Shown one piece after another: positions 1 through 12,518 of a stretch of DNA of 64,000 nucleotides. Position numbers and translations under genes: made by a program. The stretch is taken from positions 98,021,796-98,085,795 of the forward strand of contig NC_081412.1 in NCBI RefSeq assembly GCF_030272615.1. The letters run 5' to 3'. This stretch comes from Cryptomeria japonica (taxonomy: Eukaryota > Streptophyta > Pinopsida > Cupressales > Cupressaceae). The first letter of the stretch is position 1. Each line of letters starts with the position of its first letter. Under the pieces are notes generated by a model that saw only the letters and a program-made list of their open reading frames with translations, made no database searches and had not been told where the DNA came from.

Positions 1-1082
1 CAACATCATTCATTAAAACATCACTCTAAGAAGAGAGAGTAGAAAAAGTGTAAATAATCTCATCTTGCACTAACGGATCCTTATGAATAGCAGAATCCTT
101 AGAGGAGGGAAAATTATAAGTATGCATGAAAGAAAAAATATGAGCTATCATCATATGCATAAAAGGGAACATCATGGAGATCTTATATTTAACTTGAAAT
201 GGATTTAGAAAATCAAGATAACAACTCCATTTATCCAATTACCAAAGAAATGTTCACTCAATGTGTCTAATAAAATTATGCTTGAAATCATATCTGAAAA
301 CACACAAATCAAATCTAGCAAAATCAATTAGGGTTTTTATGAATTTGACCTCTAAATTTACGTAATTTGATTAAAATAAGATCTATGGATGAAAAATTGA
401 AAATTACAATATTCCCAAATCATATCTAAAACAATTAATCCAAATTAGGCAACCCACAAATTCAAGTTTAGAATTATCAATTAGGGTTTGTGTGAATTCA
501 ACCTCTAAATTCATGTAATTCAATTGAAAATTAAACTTGTAAATGTAAATTTGAATTTGAAAATGCATAAAAAATCAGATCCAAGAACATAAATCTGAAA
601 TAATGGTGTAAGGAGTCGGGTTCACTAAAAGGTAATAGTGAAAAATTAGTCTTTCACCATAAGAATGTGTAAAAGCACTAATGTTTGCTTACGGACCATT
701 ACATTGGGGAAAGATAAAATTTGATAGATCTAGATTTCGATCAGATTCTTGGTTTCCTAGATGAAACTCTTATTTCCCTAAGATTTGAATTGAATTAATT
801 AAAGATGCTAAAATTAGGGTAAATGCATGGATATTGAAGAGATCGAGCATAAACAGTGAGCTAAAATTATCGCACAGAGCCACAAACCTGGATATGATCT
901 AAGGAATATGATTCAGATCTACTCCCCAAAATTCAGCATAAATTGTCAGGATCATAGTGGTGGTCACCATGGTCCTCCAAACTTTTCACCATAAAAAAGG
1001 GAACTTGTTTATCTCTACAAATACTATTGATCCTAAAAAACACAACTCAACACCTATTTTTGCACACAAAAAGAGGGGAAAT
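1..1082 (+). mobile_element. Internal 3' part of a decayed plus-strand LTR element
   Basis: This stretch ends in a purine-rich tract followed directly by an LTR start, so it should be the 3' internal region of an element whose 5' part lies left of the window. No open frame resembles a retroelement protein; frames on both strands are short and AT-driven. It carries a 27-nt quasi-palindrome at 949-975, in the same place relative to the 3' LTR as in the related element near 35 kb. Assignment rests on position and LTR similarity, not on protein matches. Confidence 0.5.
1068..1082 (+). other. Polypurine tract before 3' LTR
   Basis: A run of A and G (AAAAAGAGGGGAAA plus T) directly abuts the TGTTGGG start of the following LTR. 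This is the expected primer for plus-strand DNA synthesis and it sets the element orientation as plus. Confidence 0.6.
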
Positions 1083-1791
1083 TGTTGGGAATAGGGATTT
1101 GCCTAAGTCAAACCCCAGTTTAGGAATTAACATTGAACAAACAAATGCAAATATTGAAATAAATAATGGAAAGATATGCCTCAAATTTGCAATTGTTGAT
1201 GATGATGCTTTGCTTCTTGAATGTAATCACATGTGTTGTATGAAATAACATGGACATGACAAAAACCTAATCACACACACATGCTTGCATATGAATGATG
1301 TAATTTTGCTCCACAATGGATGAATGAAGAATATGCAGCCTTGAATATCTCTAAAATGCTTGATAATGAATGCTTCACGAATGCAAGGAATTGATTGCTT
1401 GGAGATGATGAATTAGGATGAAATTAGGTAGATCAAATGTCTTTATATAGGGGTATCTAGGTAATTTATCGATTAGGTTGACCTCTAACAATCATGCGAT
1501 GCCACGTAGATGGACTCCTATTGGAGGGATAGCACCCCTCCCCTATTTCAAAATTGGGCCCTACTAAGAGGGACCATGGCGTTGGGCACCATGGTCCTTC
1601 TTAGAAAGGGACCACAATAAAGCCCTAGGGAGAAGGGTACCCCTCCAGGAAGTTCATCAGTGGGTGAACATGGCATTAGAACTAGAGAATAGGCACAAAA
1701 TGAACCTAGATAGGTGATGAGGATAGGACATGCTAAAGTAGGGGCACAACATGATATTTAAATTGGCATGGTGACAATTTACGACGCTGCA
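1083..1791 (+). repeat. 3' LTR (709 bp), family shared with 35206-35962
   Basis: It starts TGTTGGGAATAGG and ends GACGCTGCA. The copy near 35 kb starts TGTTAGGTTGTAGAGG and ends AACACTACA, and both share the early block GCCTAAGTCAAACCC and a late block around ACAATTTAC. It holds a 27-nt quasi-palindrome (1571-1597) with GGACCATGG and CCATGGTCC arms. Only one LTR is in the window, so no TSD can be tested. Confidence 0.6.
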
Positions 1792-3512
1792 ATATTTAAA
1801 AAATATAGAGATGAATTGTCATTTTTATGTAACTTTCAATAACTTAACATTTATAGTAATCAACATTTTTCAAAAGTGACATTTACTGTGTAGTGCATAG
1901 AAATTTTGATAGAAAGAATGAAATTCTAATTTTTAAAATATAGATTTTACACACCAATATCTAGTAGATGGATATTTTTTTATAATTTTTGCTAAATATA
2001 TTTTTTTAGTTAAATTTTTAAGTTAGAGTAATTGTAATTTTGATAGAGTTGTATTATGTAATACATAGCTTTTTTTGTATGCATTTGAATTAACTTCTTT
2101 TTGTGTTGAAATGAGGATATCAATACCCAAGGAAAAGATTTTTTTATAATTTTCTCTATTTTTAAATTTTTCCATGTGTGAAACATAGTCCTTAATGTTT
2201 GATGAAAAACCTACATTCATAAGAAATTAAAAAAAATATATTAATGAAATTAAATATGTTTAAAATTGTACTTTTTTGAAAATCTTATAATAAGGACTAT
2301 ATACTTACAAAACAAAAATTTTAAATGAATTCATTTAAACCCCCAAAAGCTAATGTAAAAGTGGTTTTTTGTCAACAATTTGATAGGTACGAAGGAGACT
2401 CTATTGTAGGTATGATTTAAGAGTAGATAAGTTATATCCAAGGGATTTTGATCTAAGAGGCTTTGATCTAACTCTCTTCAATTAATTACTTCAAATGGGA
2501 TCTCTCAAGGCTTAAATCATTATATTTTCTAAAAAATGTGTGATTTCAGCAAAACTTGGGATGTACCAAAAAATGTAACCCAAAATTGTGGCATCGCCCT
2601 AGTATGTGAATGATAAAAAAAAATATGTGAGTGAACGCAATAGATGTGATTTATTATTTTATTTTATTGTGATTTACAAATATTATCTTTTATTTTATTG
2701 CAATTACCAATTTTTTCAAAGGTCCTCTTGAGTATCACATTTCATGTTTTTCATCCCTGAACAAATGTTGAGGCCTTCTTTCTATTATACTATTATTTTT
2801 TGTGTTTTCTATATAGGAGTTTTCTCCTCTTTTTATGTAACTAGAAATTAGGTTTTGTCAAAATGAATGAGATGGTCATTTAATCTCATAGATTATCTTA
2901 CAACTCTCATTATTGCAAGGTTTTCATTACTCATTTTTGCATTGTGTTAGTATTGAATTCGTATAAAATCATTACGTGGCTACAAGATCTAAGTATCATT
3001 ACTATATAAGGGATGCAATTTAGGATTCCCTTGCACATGTTAGTTAAGCCTCAAAATTGTACCAACAGTAAAATTGGAAGAGAAACAAGTGGTGTTATGG
3101 ATGTCAATATGTTGTGATAGTGAATGTCATTGAGTTAATTGTTGAATTTTTTCATTTATTTATGCAATCGAATATGTGACTATATTACAGTGTATACTTT
3201 GAATGCGTCTTGACAATGGGCACCACTTAGTTTACTATAAAGATATTGAGTTTTTTTGTTGCTAGAGGCTTTCGTTGATGTACCTATAAAAGAGAATGAG
3301 ATTGTATGTTCTTGTAGAAATGTGTGCTTAACTATTTCATGATCTAATCAAGCAATGATGTATAGATGACCTAGGATGATTCTTTTAAATACATAACCCA
3401 TGAGCATAATTCAAATTTTAGACACCCATAATGATAGATAATAGTTAAAGCCCAATAATATTGACCTTGGAATCTAAGAATTTAGATTTTGAAAAGTGGG
3501 GAATAAGATGTT
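1792..3512. other. AT-rich stretch without recognised features
   Basis: I see no credible coding frame, repeat array or RNA gene. It contains homopolymer A/T runs and short frames only, and is the target region into which the element at 3518 inserted. Confidence 0.6.
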
Positions 3513-3517
3513 CCTTG

Positions 3518-4670
3518 TGTTAGGCCCAATATGGAAAGCTAATGTACTGAGAGGGGAGGGGTGAATCAGTACTCCAAAACTTTTCTTGAATAATAACTTT
3601 ATTGTTATGCATAAACAGAATAGTACAGTAACATAAAATAAGGTTAAAACAAATAGATAACAATCATACATGATTCACTCCATAACACATATATTTTGGT
3701 TACGTAGAAACTCTTGGTTAGAGAGAAAAACTACGATGGGGATGGCACCCACAACTTCACTACTACAATAATAAAGAGTGCTCGGTTAGAGCTACATTTT
3801 AGCTATTTCTGATAGCTTACCCTGTTAGGAGTAACAAGATTTGTTAGATCTACCTTGCTAAAGGATTTTACAACATTTATTCTGAATGTTGCACCTGGTT
3901 AGAGGCTTTACAATTTATAGACTTGATTAGAGTCTTTTACCCTATTAAAGGTTTCTCTTTCAACTTCAAAATATTACAATAAAATCATTACAAATATCTG
4001 CAACTTTACATCTAAAATGTTATAGAAGATTCTATGTGCTCAGAATAGATTACCTTGCTTATAGCATACCTTGGTAACCCATATAGTAACTCGGTAAACC
4101 CTTCTGTTTACTTTGTTCTTCGACTGTTCTCTGAAAACCTTCTTGGTGACGTCTATGTCTCTGTAATAGTCTTCTTACATACATGTACACACCCTTAACT
4201 CATGTTGTATAAATAGATCTCTTAAGACGGTGATCTAATTCATTTCTTCGATCTTACAAACAAGATTCCTTGAATGAATAACTATACAAAATATTTCATT
4301 GGTTAGATTGATCTCAAAATCATACACAATCTTTTGGTGCAATTTCCAATGTAATAACGGTTAGATGTGCCTCGATCTTGTAACACGTTTTCATATTCAT
4401 GTCCACATTCAATGTATCTGGTAGCACGTTTCACTCGGTGTATATCAACTCAGTGTGTCATCTTTGCTGCTCGGTAGTCATAAAAAGATACTCGGTAGAC
4501 AGCTCGGTGTATACTACGTTCTGTGACTGCTTTCCTCTGTAACCGACTAGACTGTGCATACCGACTTCTCTATGTGTATACCGAATGCATGATTCGATAG
4601 TGTTAACCGACTAGAGTATATAGTATGACTTTGAATATAAAAACTAAAGGCAATTTGATAAGTAGTGACA
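3518..4670 (-). repeat. Element 1 3' LTR
   Basis: 1,153 bp. On the plus strand it begins TGTTAGGCCCAATATGG and ends AAGTAGTGACA. The half nearest 4670 (the U3 side on the minus strand) is dense in ACCGA/TCGGT cores, including three ACCGAC sites at about 4542, 4560 and 4606. Confidence 0.85.
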
Positions 4671-4683
4671 ATCTCCCCTTTTG
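4671..4683 (-). other. Element 1 polypurine tract
   Basis: Read on the minus strand, the tract is CAAAAGGGGAGAT, immediately before the 3' LTR start. Similar AAGGGGGAGTA-type tracts recur several times between here and the ORF2 stop. Confidence 0.7.
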
Positions 4684-5040
4684 ACATTAGTTGAGATGTT
4701 TGATAAAAACTACTTTTAAAGTCATAACTCAAAAAATCTATATACTTTGCAAAATGACTATACTTGACAGTATATACAATAGTCAATGAAATAGTATATT
4801 CAGATATACTCCCCTTATCATTATACTATACATAACTCTGATTTTTGCATGCTCGGTTCTGTGTTTGTGTGCTCTGCTTACTGTCCTTGGATACTCTGCA
4901 TACTCTGCTAGGTATACTCCCCCTGTATACAATACTCCGAGTACTGTATCACAAAAACTATATCACTCCCCAACTATAGTATCACTCAATATATTGTATT
5001 CATATTGTATTACTCCCCCTTTTTTACAAACATCAAAAAC

Positions 5041-8000
5041 TTAATTCCCATCCAGGGGTGGTAACTGATCAAAAATAGATTTATACTTCTTCTGGGCGTT
5101 GGTGAGAGCGACAGAGAGTGCATCTTTGACACTTTCCATTAAAGAATTTTGTGCTTAAATATCAGCCAATAGTGATATTAAGCCATCAAGAGTGCTTCCC
5201 TCTTGTGTAGTAGATAGGCATGTGGCTCGGTTAATCTGTTCTTGAACGGATGAAAGATGAGGAAGGAATAATGTCTGGAGTGTCATTATATTCATCCTGA
5301 TCTTATGTTCTTCATTTCTGAGTTCTAGTTGTTGAGCCATGAGCTGTTGAAGCTTGGTATAAAAATTTTGAACTGAATTAGGCTCAGGAGTCAACTTATT
5401 TGAGAGATCGGTGATCTCTTTCTCAATTGCATCAGTTTTATTCTTGATATATTTAATGAATATAGAAAATGTACAAAGTTTCTGAAATAAATAAAGAATA
5501 TGCTTGAGTTGAGGGGACAACTCAGCAATGAATTTGACAAGTTTGACTTTGCCAATAGCTAGAGATTTTTGTACCTCTTCAATCATTTTTGCAATAAGCT
5601 CCTTGTCTTTGAGCTTGCTCAAGTACTCAGATGCATCAACTCTGGATGTTTCTATTTGATTAAGGAGTTCATCCAGTTGAATGTGGATGGCTACATCGGT
5701 TGACACTGTAGCTGTAGGTAGCATATCGGATAGCAGTGTCTTCACCTTCTGAAGTACTTTATTCTTCTTTTGTATGGGCATCTATTTTTCTTGTTTGGCC
5801 TTTGCTTTGCATAGTTCACCAAAATCAATGAGTGCCTGCCCCTTTAATTTTTATATATCCACATTGGGCAACACTATTGGTTTAGATAAATCAACTTTGA
5901 AACTATACTTTTTCACCTTCTTCTCTTTACCTTTGGTCAATTGGACTAAGACAATAGCTTGAGACATTTGTTGACCCTCGGTAGGTTGCTCGATAGAGGC
6001 AACACTTTGGTCGGTTCCTGTAGCTGCTATGGTGTCTTTTGGTGTCTTGGTACTGGGTGTCTCAACTGCTACATTTTTGGTGCTTGAGGGTTCTTGAGAG
6101 GTCTGGTCTTGAGTAGTCTCTTCTCCTGTTGTAGACTTGTAACCTTTGCAGTCTTGTGTTGTATCCTGAGGAGCTTCGGTAGAGATAGGTTGAGTGATCG
6201 ATGGATAAAGCTAAACTTTTTCTAAAACAAATTCACTAGATACAAGTTTTGCATATGTAGTGCCTTCTATCATCTCCTGCTCCTATTCCTCTGTATCCAT
6301 GACATCTTCATCAATTTGAATAGTGTCAGCTGGGTCTTGCTCGGTAGCGTCAGGACCATGCTCGGTGACATCAGGATCTTGCTCGGTGACATCAACAATT
6401 TCAACTTTAGATTGTTCACCGGCATCTTTGATTTTGAAGATTTCCTGCCATTTTCCTTTTGTCTCATTTTCTACATCAATATATAGCCCATTCATCAGTT
6501 TTAAGGCTCTCTGTTTGACAAGAAATTTTGAATTGTAGGTTGTCAAGTGTTCCTTTATTTCTGCTACAGACATATCAGGGAATAGATGGACTAGACTTCT
6601 TTCTCTGATTTGTTTTTCTGAGTCCATTGCATACTTCCACCTATTATCAATATGCAAGTAAAGTTCATTTGGAAGTGACTTTACTAGTTCTAATGGAGCT
6701 AGCCGAAACTTTAGAAGTGTATAGATGACAGCTTCTTCAATTTGTCTCTTCTCATCATTGTTTCTTGTTTCATACTTGACATATCTAAAAGAACCAAATC
6801 CACCATATTCTTTTAGATTGGCACAGAAGTTTTCAACACTATGTATATTTACCTTCTTGCTTTTGACAATTTGAAATTTGTTGGCATCCTCAGATTCTGT
6901 ATCACTAGACTCTTTTGCCAAAATGAGTCTCCGAGTAGATTTCTTGTATGTCTTGGTTACCTTGGGAGCAATAACACTCTTTTGTTTCTTACTCGGTGAT
7001 GCAGTTGATGCTCTTGTATTAGGTCTCTTTGTTGGAGGAGTCGGTAGGGCCTTTGAAATGTCCTGTTTCTTTCTTTTCAATACTTTACCCTTAGGCAGTT
7101 CGGTGCTCAATGTTATTGCTACCTCTTAATCTTCTGATTCCTCTTCGGTGATGGCAAGAGTGCCTTTGATAGGTGTGGAGGAAGATTCTTCTCTGAATTT
7201 CTCCGTTAAAACCTTTATCATCTTTGTTGCTTTCCTTGTAGCTTTGGGTACTACAATGCTCATTTTTACTTTTCTCTTCACCTCTTCATAGGTTCCATAC
7301 CTCAGTTCGGTAGCATGCCTTGGTAATGAAAGATAGGCATCAATTTGTTGTTGTGTGATATCAAAGTCAATCTTGTAACCCATAGGTGGCAAAGATTGAG
7401 TTCTCGGTTCCACAGCATTCACATAACAGTAATCAATATCTACCTCAAAGCATATATCATCTTTATATTTCTCCACTAGGTGGGGTGGAATCCGGTACCT
7501 GTTGTGCATCTTCTCTTGAAATTTTCTGAAATAATCATCCATTATGTCATTGAAATTATCACCTAGCATCTTGATAAAGTCATTAATCTGATGGGTGATT
7601 GATCGGTGTAGCTCCCAAACTACTTTACCGACTGATGGAAAGAATTTTTCAAAGTAGAAAAACATGCATACAAGAAGTGAACCAAACTTTAGTGTATTTG
7701 CCGAGTTGTTCTTCTTTGGCTTCCTTATTGTGTTCAGGTTCTCAAACAGGTTCTTCAGTAATACTTCACATAAGTCAATCTTCATTCCCTTTTTCACAAT
7801 TTTATAAGCTATGTCAACTATGGCACAGGGTACACTGTTTTCCCTTGCAGATTGGAAGAAATAGTAACCAATTACTCTAATGGCAAACTTAAGTTCTGCA
7901 TCAATGACATTGTTCAGTTTCAGTCCTCTGTAATCATATTCAACTCCAGTTAAACTGATTAATTCCTTCTGTGATATCATCTTTTTGGCTCGTGCATGAT

Positions 8001-8424
8001 CATAGATAGGATAACCGGTGATCACATGAATGATTTCCTTGGTGATTTTGAATGGTTGCTCTTCTAGCCACATGAAATCATCATGAGATCTGCTCAAAAC
8101 AAACTTGACCCATTGGGGCTTGAACACATGAGGGTAGGTTAGAGCTTCAGTCAATCCTTTGATCTTGATGTGTTCATACTTGTTGTTTAATTTACCATCT
8201 GTGCACAATTTATCATAGGTATCTCTTATCTCAACATGACCGAGTTCCTCAACATGGCATTTAGTGAAGAATCTAACATCTTCAACTAACAAGACTCAAT
8301 CCGAGATGAGTGAAAAGGTGGTTTTGTCATCCAGTTCGGAGGCAACTTTAGGAGTCATAGTGTATTTCAGTGAGGGCTTCTCTACATTCTTGATAACTAT
8401 GGGATCTTGGATCTTGGGCACCAT
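5041..8424 (-). pseudogene. Element 1 ORF2, large unrecognised protein, broken by in-frame stops
   Basis: From the ATG at 8424 (a protein beginning MVPKIQDP) to the TAA at 5041-5043 the reading frame stays open in phase for 1,128 codons with no frameshift, but about seven stop codons interrupt it, including near 8293, 7126, 6283, 6210, 5855, 5782 and 5152. The copy in element 2 aligns throughout and supports the start and end. Visible parts: an N-terminal region of about 430 residues with motifs such as WLEEQPFKITKEIIHVITGYP; a basic Lys/Arg-rich link; a second mixed region with KFLVKQRALKLMNGLYIDVE; an acidic segment with a triplicated 7-residue repeat; and a Gln/Leu/Lys-rich coiled coil over the last 250 residues. 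I do not recognise the family and see no enzyme motifs. It could be a gymnosperm retroelement protein of structural type. Several stops are CAA or CGA changed to TAA or TGA relative to element 2. Confidence 0.7.
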
Positions 8425-8970
8425 TGTAGATTTCGAGTAAAACTTAGCAAACTATCCTTAGGGTTTGAAAGTTTAAAAATGGCAAATACTTCACAATCAG
8501 CAGATAAAAACAATTTGATAAGATTAGTAAACCAGCTTAACAATGCGATGAGATTTGATGTAAATACCTTGGATTCACTCTGAATGAGGTTTGATTGCCT
8601 TGATTCGCTCTTCTCTGCTCTTTCAAAAACTTGGTAAGTGTAAATGACCACGAAAATGCTTTTAAGTACACAAAATACCTTATCGGGCTCCGTGCGGGTT
8701 AGGTCAAAACATTAAATGCACTCGGTTCACCTTTAACCAATTTACTCTATTTTTTTCATTTTAACCGAGTAACCAAATTTCCTTCATTTACCGACTTGAC
8801 AGGCTTCCTGTATTCACCGACTTGATAGGTTTCCTGTAAAGTACTTTTGATAGAATTTCAGACTCACTAACGCATCTTAACTATGCAGATTTTGAATTTT
8901 GTACATAATAGAATAGGAACTGTTATGATTTTAACCTTCAGAGAATGCAGTCCCTTCATACCTTTACTGA
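8425..8970. other. Spacer between ORF1 and ORF2 of element 1
   Basis: About 550 bp without a shared protein reading frame. It has several ACCGACTTG and ACCGAG cores like those in the LTR. It could hold a second promoter or an intron; nothing in the sequence decides this. Confidence 0.4.
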
Positions 8971-10029
8971 TTAATTTGGAATAGGTGCACCTAACTCGGT
9001 AGGTAAGGTGCTTTCTTCATTCGACACAATTTCCTTCTTTTTCCAAATCATCTTTAATTTTTCTTTTATTTCTTTAGTGTCTCCTCTAGGTTGATATTTG
9101 CAATCTCCAGCTAAATGTCCAACTTTATGACAATGAAATCATGCCATACCAGGATTTCTCCATGATCTAAAGTTGTTCATTCCAAACCTTATAAAATAGT
9201 TGGCACTAATATGTTCATATCTTCCACAACATTCACACCATATCCTTGTATTGTAATCCCATGGTACTGCTGCATATTATTGGTAAGGATCTGTGTGAGC
9301 TCGGTAACCTCTAGTGTTTGCTTAGTGTGCAGACCACATGTAGTTCTTTTGCTTAAGCCAGCACTTCTCAGTACTATGTCCATATCTATTGCAGTTTCTA
9401 CAAAACCCTTTGAATTTTGCCTTCTAATAGTTGTTAATAGACTTTGTCCTACATTGATTAGATGTGTGACCATATTTATTGCAATTGTAACAATAATCAT
9501 TGGACTTAGTGATATTTGGTTGCTTACCTTTTCTGATTTGGCATATGTTGGCAGTATGACCTTGATTTCCATAGTAGTAGCAAATAGGCTTCTTTCTTTT
9601 TATGTTATTCCTTTTTCCAGCTTGCTTTGATGATTCTCCTCTCTCGGTAGTATGAATTCCTTTCTTGATAGAGTCTTTTCCTTTGTAACCGAGTCCTACA
9701 TCTATGTTGGATCTTCTTGTATTCAGTTTCTCATCCAACATTTTTGATGATTCATAACTCGTCTTCAGTGTTTCTTTGGATTTCTTCTCTATTTCAAGTT
9801 CATCGATCAACCTTAATACTTCAAGTTTCAATGCTTGATTTTCATCATTCTTCAGAATTGCTTCATGATGTGCATAACCTAGTTGATCTGTCATATTTTG
9901 TTGAATCCCAGTCAATCTTATGATTTCATCATTTTTATTAGATACTAAGACTTCAAGATGTTGTTTCTCTCTTTGTAGATCTCATGCTTTATCCTCAGCT
10001 GTCTTTAATGCATCTAGATTTTCAGTCAT
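8971..10029 (-). pseudogene. Element 1 ORF1b, gag-like protein with CCHC zinc knuckles
   Basis: Starts at the ATG at 10029 (MTEN...), immediately after a stop codon, and ends at TAA 8971-8973; the same 353-codon span is kept in element 2. The first 100 residues are charged and coiled-coil-like. The rest is Lys/Arg-rich with zinc knuckles: CYNCNKYGHTSNQC and CRNCNRYGHSTEKC are intact, while the first (CYYYGNQGH...), the fourth and the fifth have lost a ligand. Stops occur near 9990 (CGA-type to TGA), 9421 and 9140. Zinc knuckles of this type bind nucleic acid in retroelement capsid proteins, so a nucleocapsid role is likely. It is degenerate compared with element 2. Confidence 0.75.
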
Positions 10030-10323
10030 TTATGTGCTGAAATGTTAATGTTCTCTTTTCATTGCTTTTAGTTGATCAGCCAGTGCCTTGTTCTTTTCTT
10101 TCAATACTCCAATCATTTCTTCAGTTTCTTTAGATATACTGTTCTCAGATGATGTCTCAATTTGTTCCACTAACTCTTGAGAATCCTGCAAATCATCAAA
10201 TAATCTTCTTCTTACTTTCAAAGATTTTTGCATTTGCCTTTGCATGTCTGCAATCACTTGATTAGCATTATCCAGCTCTTCTTGCAGATATACAATCCTC
10301 CGAGATTGTTTGTAGCCTTCCAT
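10030..10323 (-). pseudogene. Element 1 ORF1a, short coiled-coil protein
   Basis: Starts at the ATG at 10323 (MEGYKQSRR...), shortly after the primer-binding site. It encodes about 97 residues of heptad-like Leu/Glu/Lys sequence, with a stop at 10045-10047 and another at 10030-10032 that directly precedes the ORF1b ATG. The frame is the same as ORF1b. It may be the N-terminal part of gag; the coiled coil suggests multimer formation. Confidence 0.6.
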
Positions 10324-10372
10324 TGATAAGATCTTTCTCTTTAGGCAGTTAAACCCTTTTCCAATATTGAAA

Positions 10373-10383
10373 CTCTGATACCA
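10373..10383 (-). other. Element 1 primer-binding site (initiator Met tRNA)
   Basis: On the minus strand, TGGTATCAGAG lies two bases after the LTR end (CCTAACA, then AT). It matches the complement of the 3' end of plant initiator methionine tRNA, the usual primer of copia and many gypsy elements. Confidence 0.85.
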
Positions 10384-10385
10384 AT

Positions 10386-11538
10386 TGTTAGGCCCAATAT
10401 GGAAAGCTAATGTACTGAGAAGGGAGGGGTGAATCAGTACTCCAAAACTTTTCTTGAATAATAACTTTATTGATATGCATAAACAGATTAGTGCAATAAC
10501 ATAAAATAAAGTTAAAACAAATAGATAACAATCATACATGATTCACTCCATAACACATATATTTTGGTTACATAGAAACTCTCAGTTAGAGAGAAAAACT
10601 GTGGTGGGGATGGCACCCACAACTTCACTACTACAATAATAAAGAGTGCTCGGTTAGAGATACATTTTAGCTATTTCTGATAGCTTACCCTGTTAGGAGT
10701 AACAAGATCTGTTAGATCTACCTTGCTAAAGGATTTTACAACATTTATTCTGAATGTTGCACCTAGTTAGAGGCTTTACAATTTATAGACTTGATTAGAG
10801 TCTTTTACCCGGTTAAAGGTTTCTCTTTCAACTTCACAATATTACAATAAAATTATTACAAATATCTACAACTTTACATCTAAAATGTTATAGCAGATTC
10901 TATGTGCTTAGAATAGATTACCTTACTTATAGCATACCTCGGTAACCCATATAGTAACTCGGTAAACCCTTCTGTTTACTTTGTTCTTTGACTGTTCTCT
11001 GAAAACCTTATCGGTGACCTCTGTGTCTCTGTAACAGTCTTCTTACATACATTTACACACCCTTAACTCATGATGTATAAATAGATCTCTTAAGACGGTG
11101 ATCTAATTCATTGCTTTGATCTTACAAACAAGATTCCTCGAATGAATAACTATACAAAATATTTCATTGGTTGGATTGATCTGAAAATCATACACAATCT
11201 TTTGGTGCAATTTCCAATGTAATAACGGTTAGATGTGCCTCGATCTTGTAACATGTTTTCATACTCATGTCCAGGTTCAATGTATCTGGTAACACGTTTC
11301 ACTCGGTGTATATCAACTCGGTGTGTCATCTTTGCTACTTAGTAGTCATAAAAAGATACTCGGTAGACAACTCAGTGTATACTATGTTTTGTGACTCCTT
11401 TCCTCTATAACCGACTAGACTGTGCATATCGACTTCTCTATGTGTATACCAACTACATGATTCGGTAGTGTTAACCAACTAGAGTATATAGTATGACTTT
11501 GAATATAAAAACTAATGGCAATTTGATAAGTAGTAACA
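10386..11538 (-). repeat. Element 1 5' LTR
   Basis: 1,153 bp, the same length as its partner. It begins TGTTAGGCCCAATATGG and ends AAGTAGTAACA on the plus strand. The promoter should read leftward from the part nearest 11538, which carries repeated CTCGGT/ACCGA cores. Confidence 0.85.
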
Positions 11539-11543
11539 GCTTG

Positions 11544-12513
11544 TGATCCTATATAGGGTGTAGGTTTGCACCAATAATTGCATTGAATAAGGGTAAAATA
11601 TTGGTAACTATATTAGGGGGGTTATAAACAAGGAAACATAACATTTTGGAGTGATGGATTAAGTCATACCTTAGTGAATGTACCAAAATAGTATAAAAAT
11701 AAAGTGGAAAAATGTTAGACTAGTATGCCTTTTTTCGTTACAAGATATTATTGGTGATTGTGTTTATCATTAGAGGTGTCAATCGTAGCTATGATCTGTT
11801 TTAAAAAAAAAAAAAAAAAAATTCATTTTATCATTAGAAAATAGATACATAATGAAAAATAGTTCTCAATAAATTCCCTTAACAAACAATTATAACCATG
11901 TGATATGAATGTTAAATGAACAAAGGAACGTGCATATCAATAAAAACATAGAGATATCAACATGTGGAAGTAATAGGGAGAAAGTATATGCAATAAAACT
12001 CAATTTCCCCTAAATAAAACCTAACTTAGGTGGAGAAATCTAGCTTTGGAGAGAAAATACTATATGTTCAACTATCAAAAAAGTTTTGTAAATTTTCATA
12101 ATTTATTCATGGTGTCCATTATATCACACAATAATTTTACAACTCCTAACATACATGCAATCATCCTCACACAAAAAGGAATATATAAAACACACTTGCA
12201 ACAATTAGTGAATGGATTAAAACCATTTTAAAATTAGATTTAAACCAACATCAACCATAGAGAAGTAATATATGGCCTCCCTTGAGATTCTCATACATGG
12301 AAATGAAAAAATAAAGGTTAAGGAATATCAAGTACTAAAAAATATTTTTATTCTATGCTATATCTATATTGTAATGATTTCATCAATTTGGATAGGGTAA
12401 AATATGTGTCCACCATAATGTTTATGTTTTTTTAATCTATAGAAATCAATGATATTTTTATAATCAAATTTGTAAATTATTTTAGGGTCTATAACTTTTC
12501 CCAAGGACACCTA
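11544..12513. other. Gap between elements 1 and 2, no gene seen
   Basis: About 970 bp of AT-rich DNA with an A run near 11803. Together with 1792-3512 it is the target into which elements 1 and 2 inserted separately. Confidence 0.6.
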
Positions 12514-12518
12514 GATAT

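Larger units (their letters stand above)
3518..11538 (-). mobile_element. Element 1: non-autonomous LTR retrotransposon, five-knuckle gag plus large ORF2
   Basis: A complete 8.0-kb element on the minus strand. Both LTRs are 1,153 bp with TG...CA ends. An initiator-Met primer site follows the 5' LTR and a purine tract precedes the 3' LTR. Flanks are ccttg on the left and gcttg on the right, a 5-bp TSD with one mismatch. Order in transcription direction: LTR, primer site, ORF1 (coiled coil plus CCHC knuckles), about 550 bp of spacer, ORF2, purine tract, LTR. No reverse transcriptase, RNase H, integrase or protease is visible in any frame, so it would need enzymes from another element. The two LTRs differ at roughly 60 sites by eye (about 5%), mostly transitions, so the insertion is not recent. 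Confidence 0.85.
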
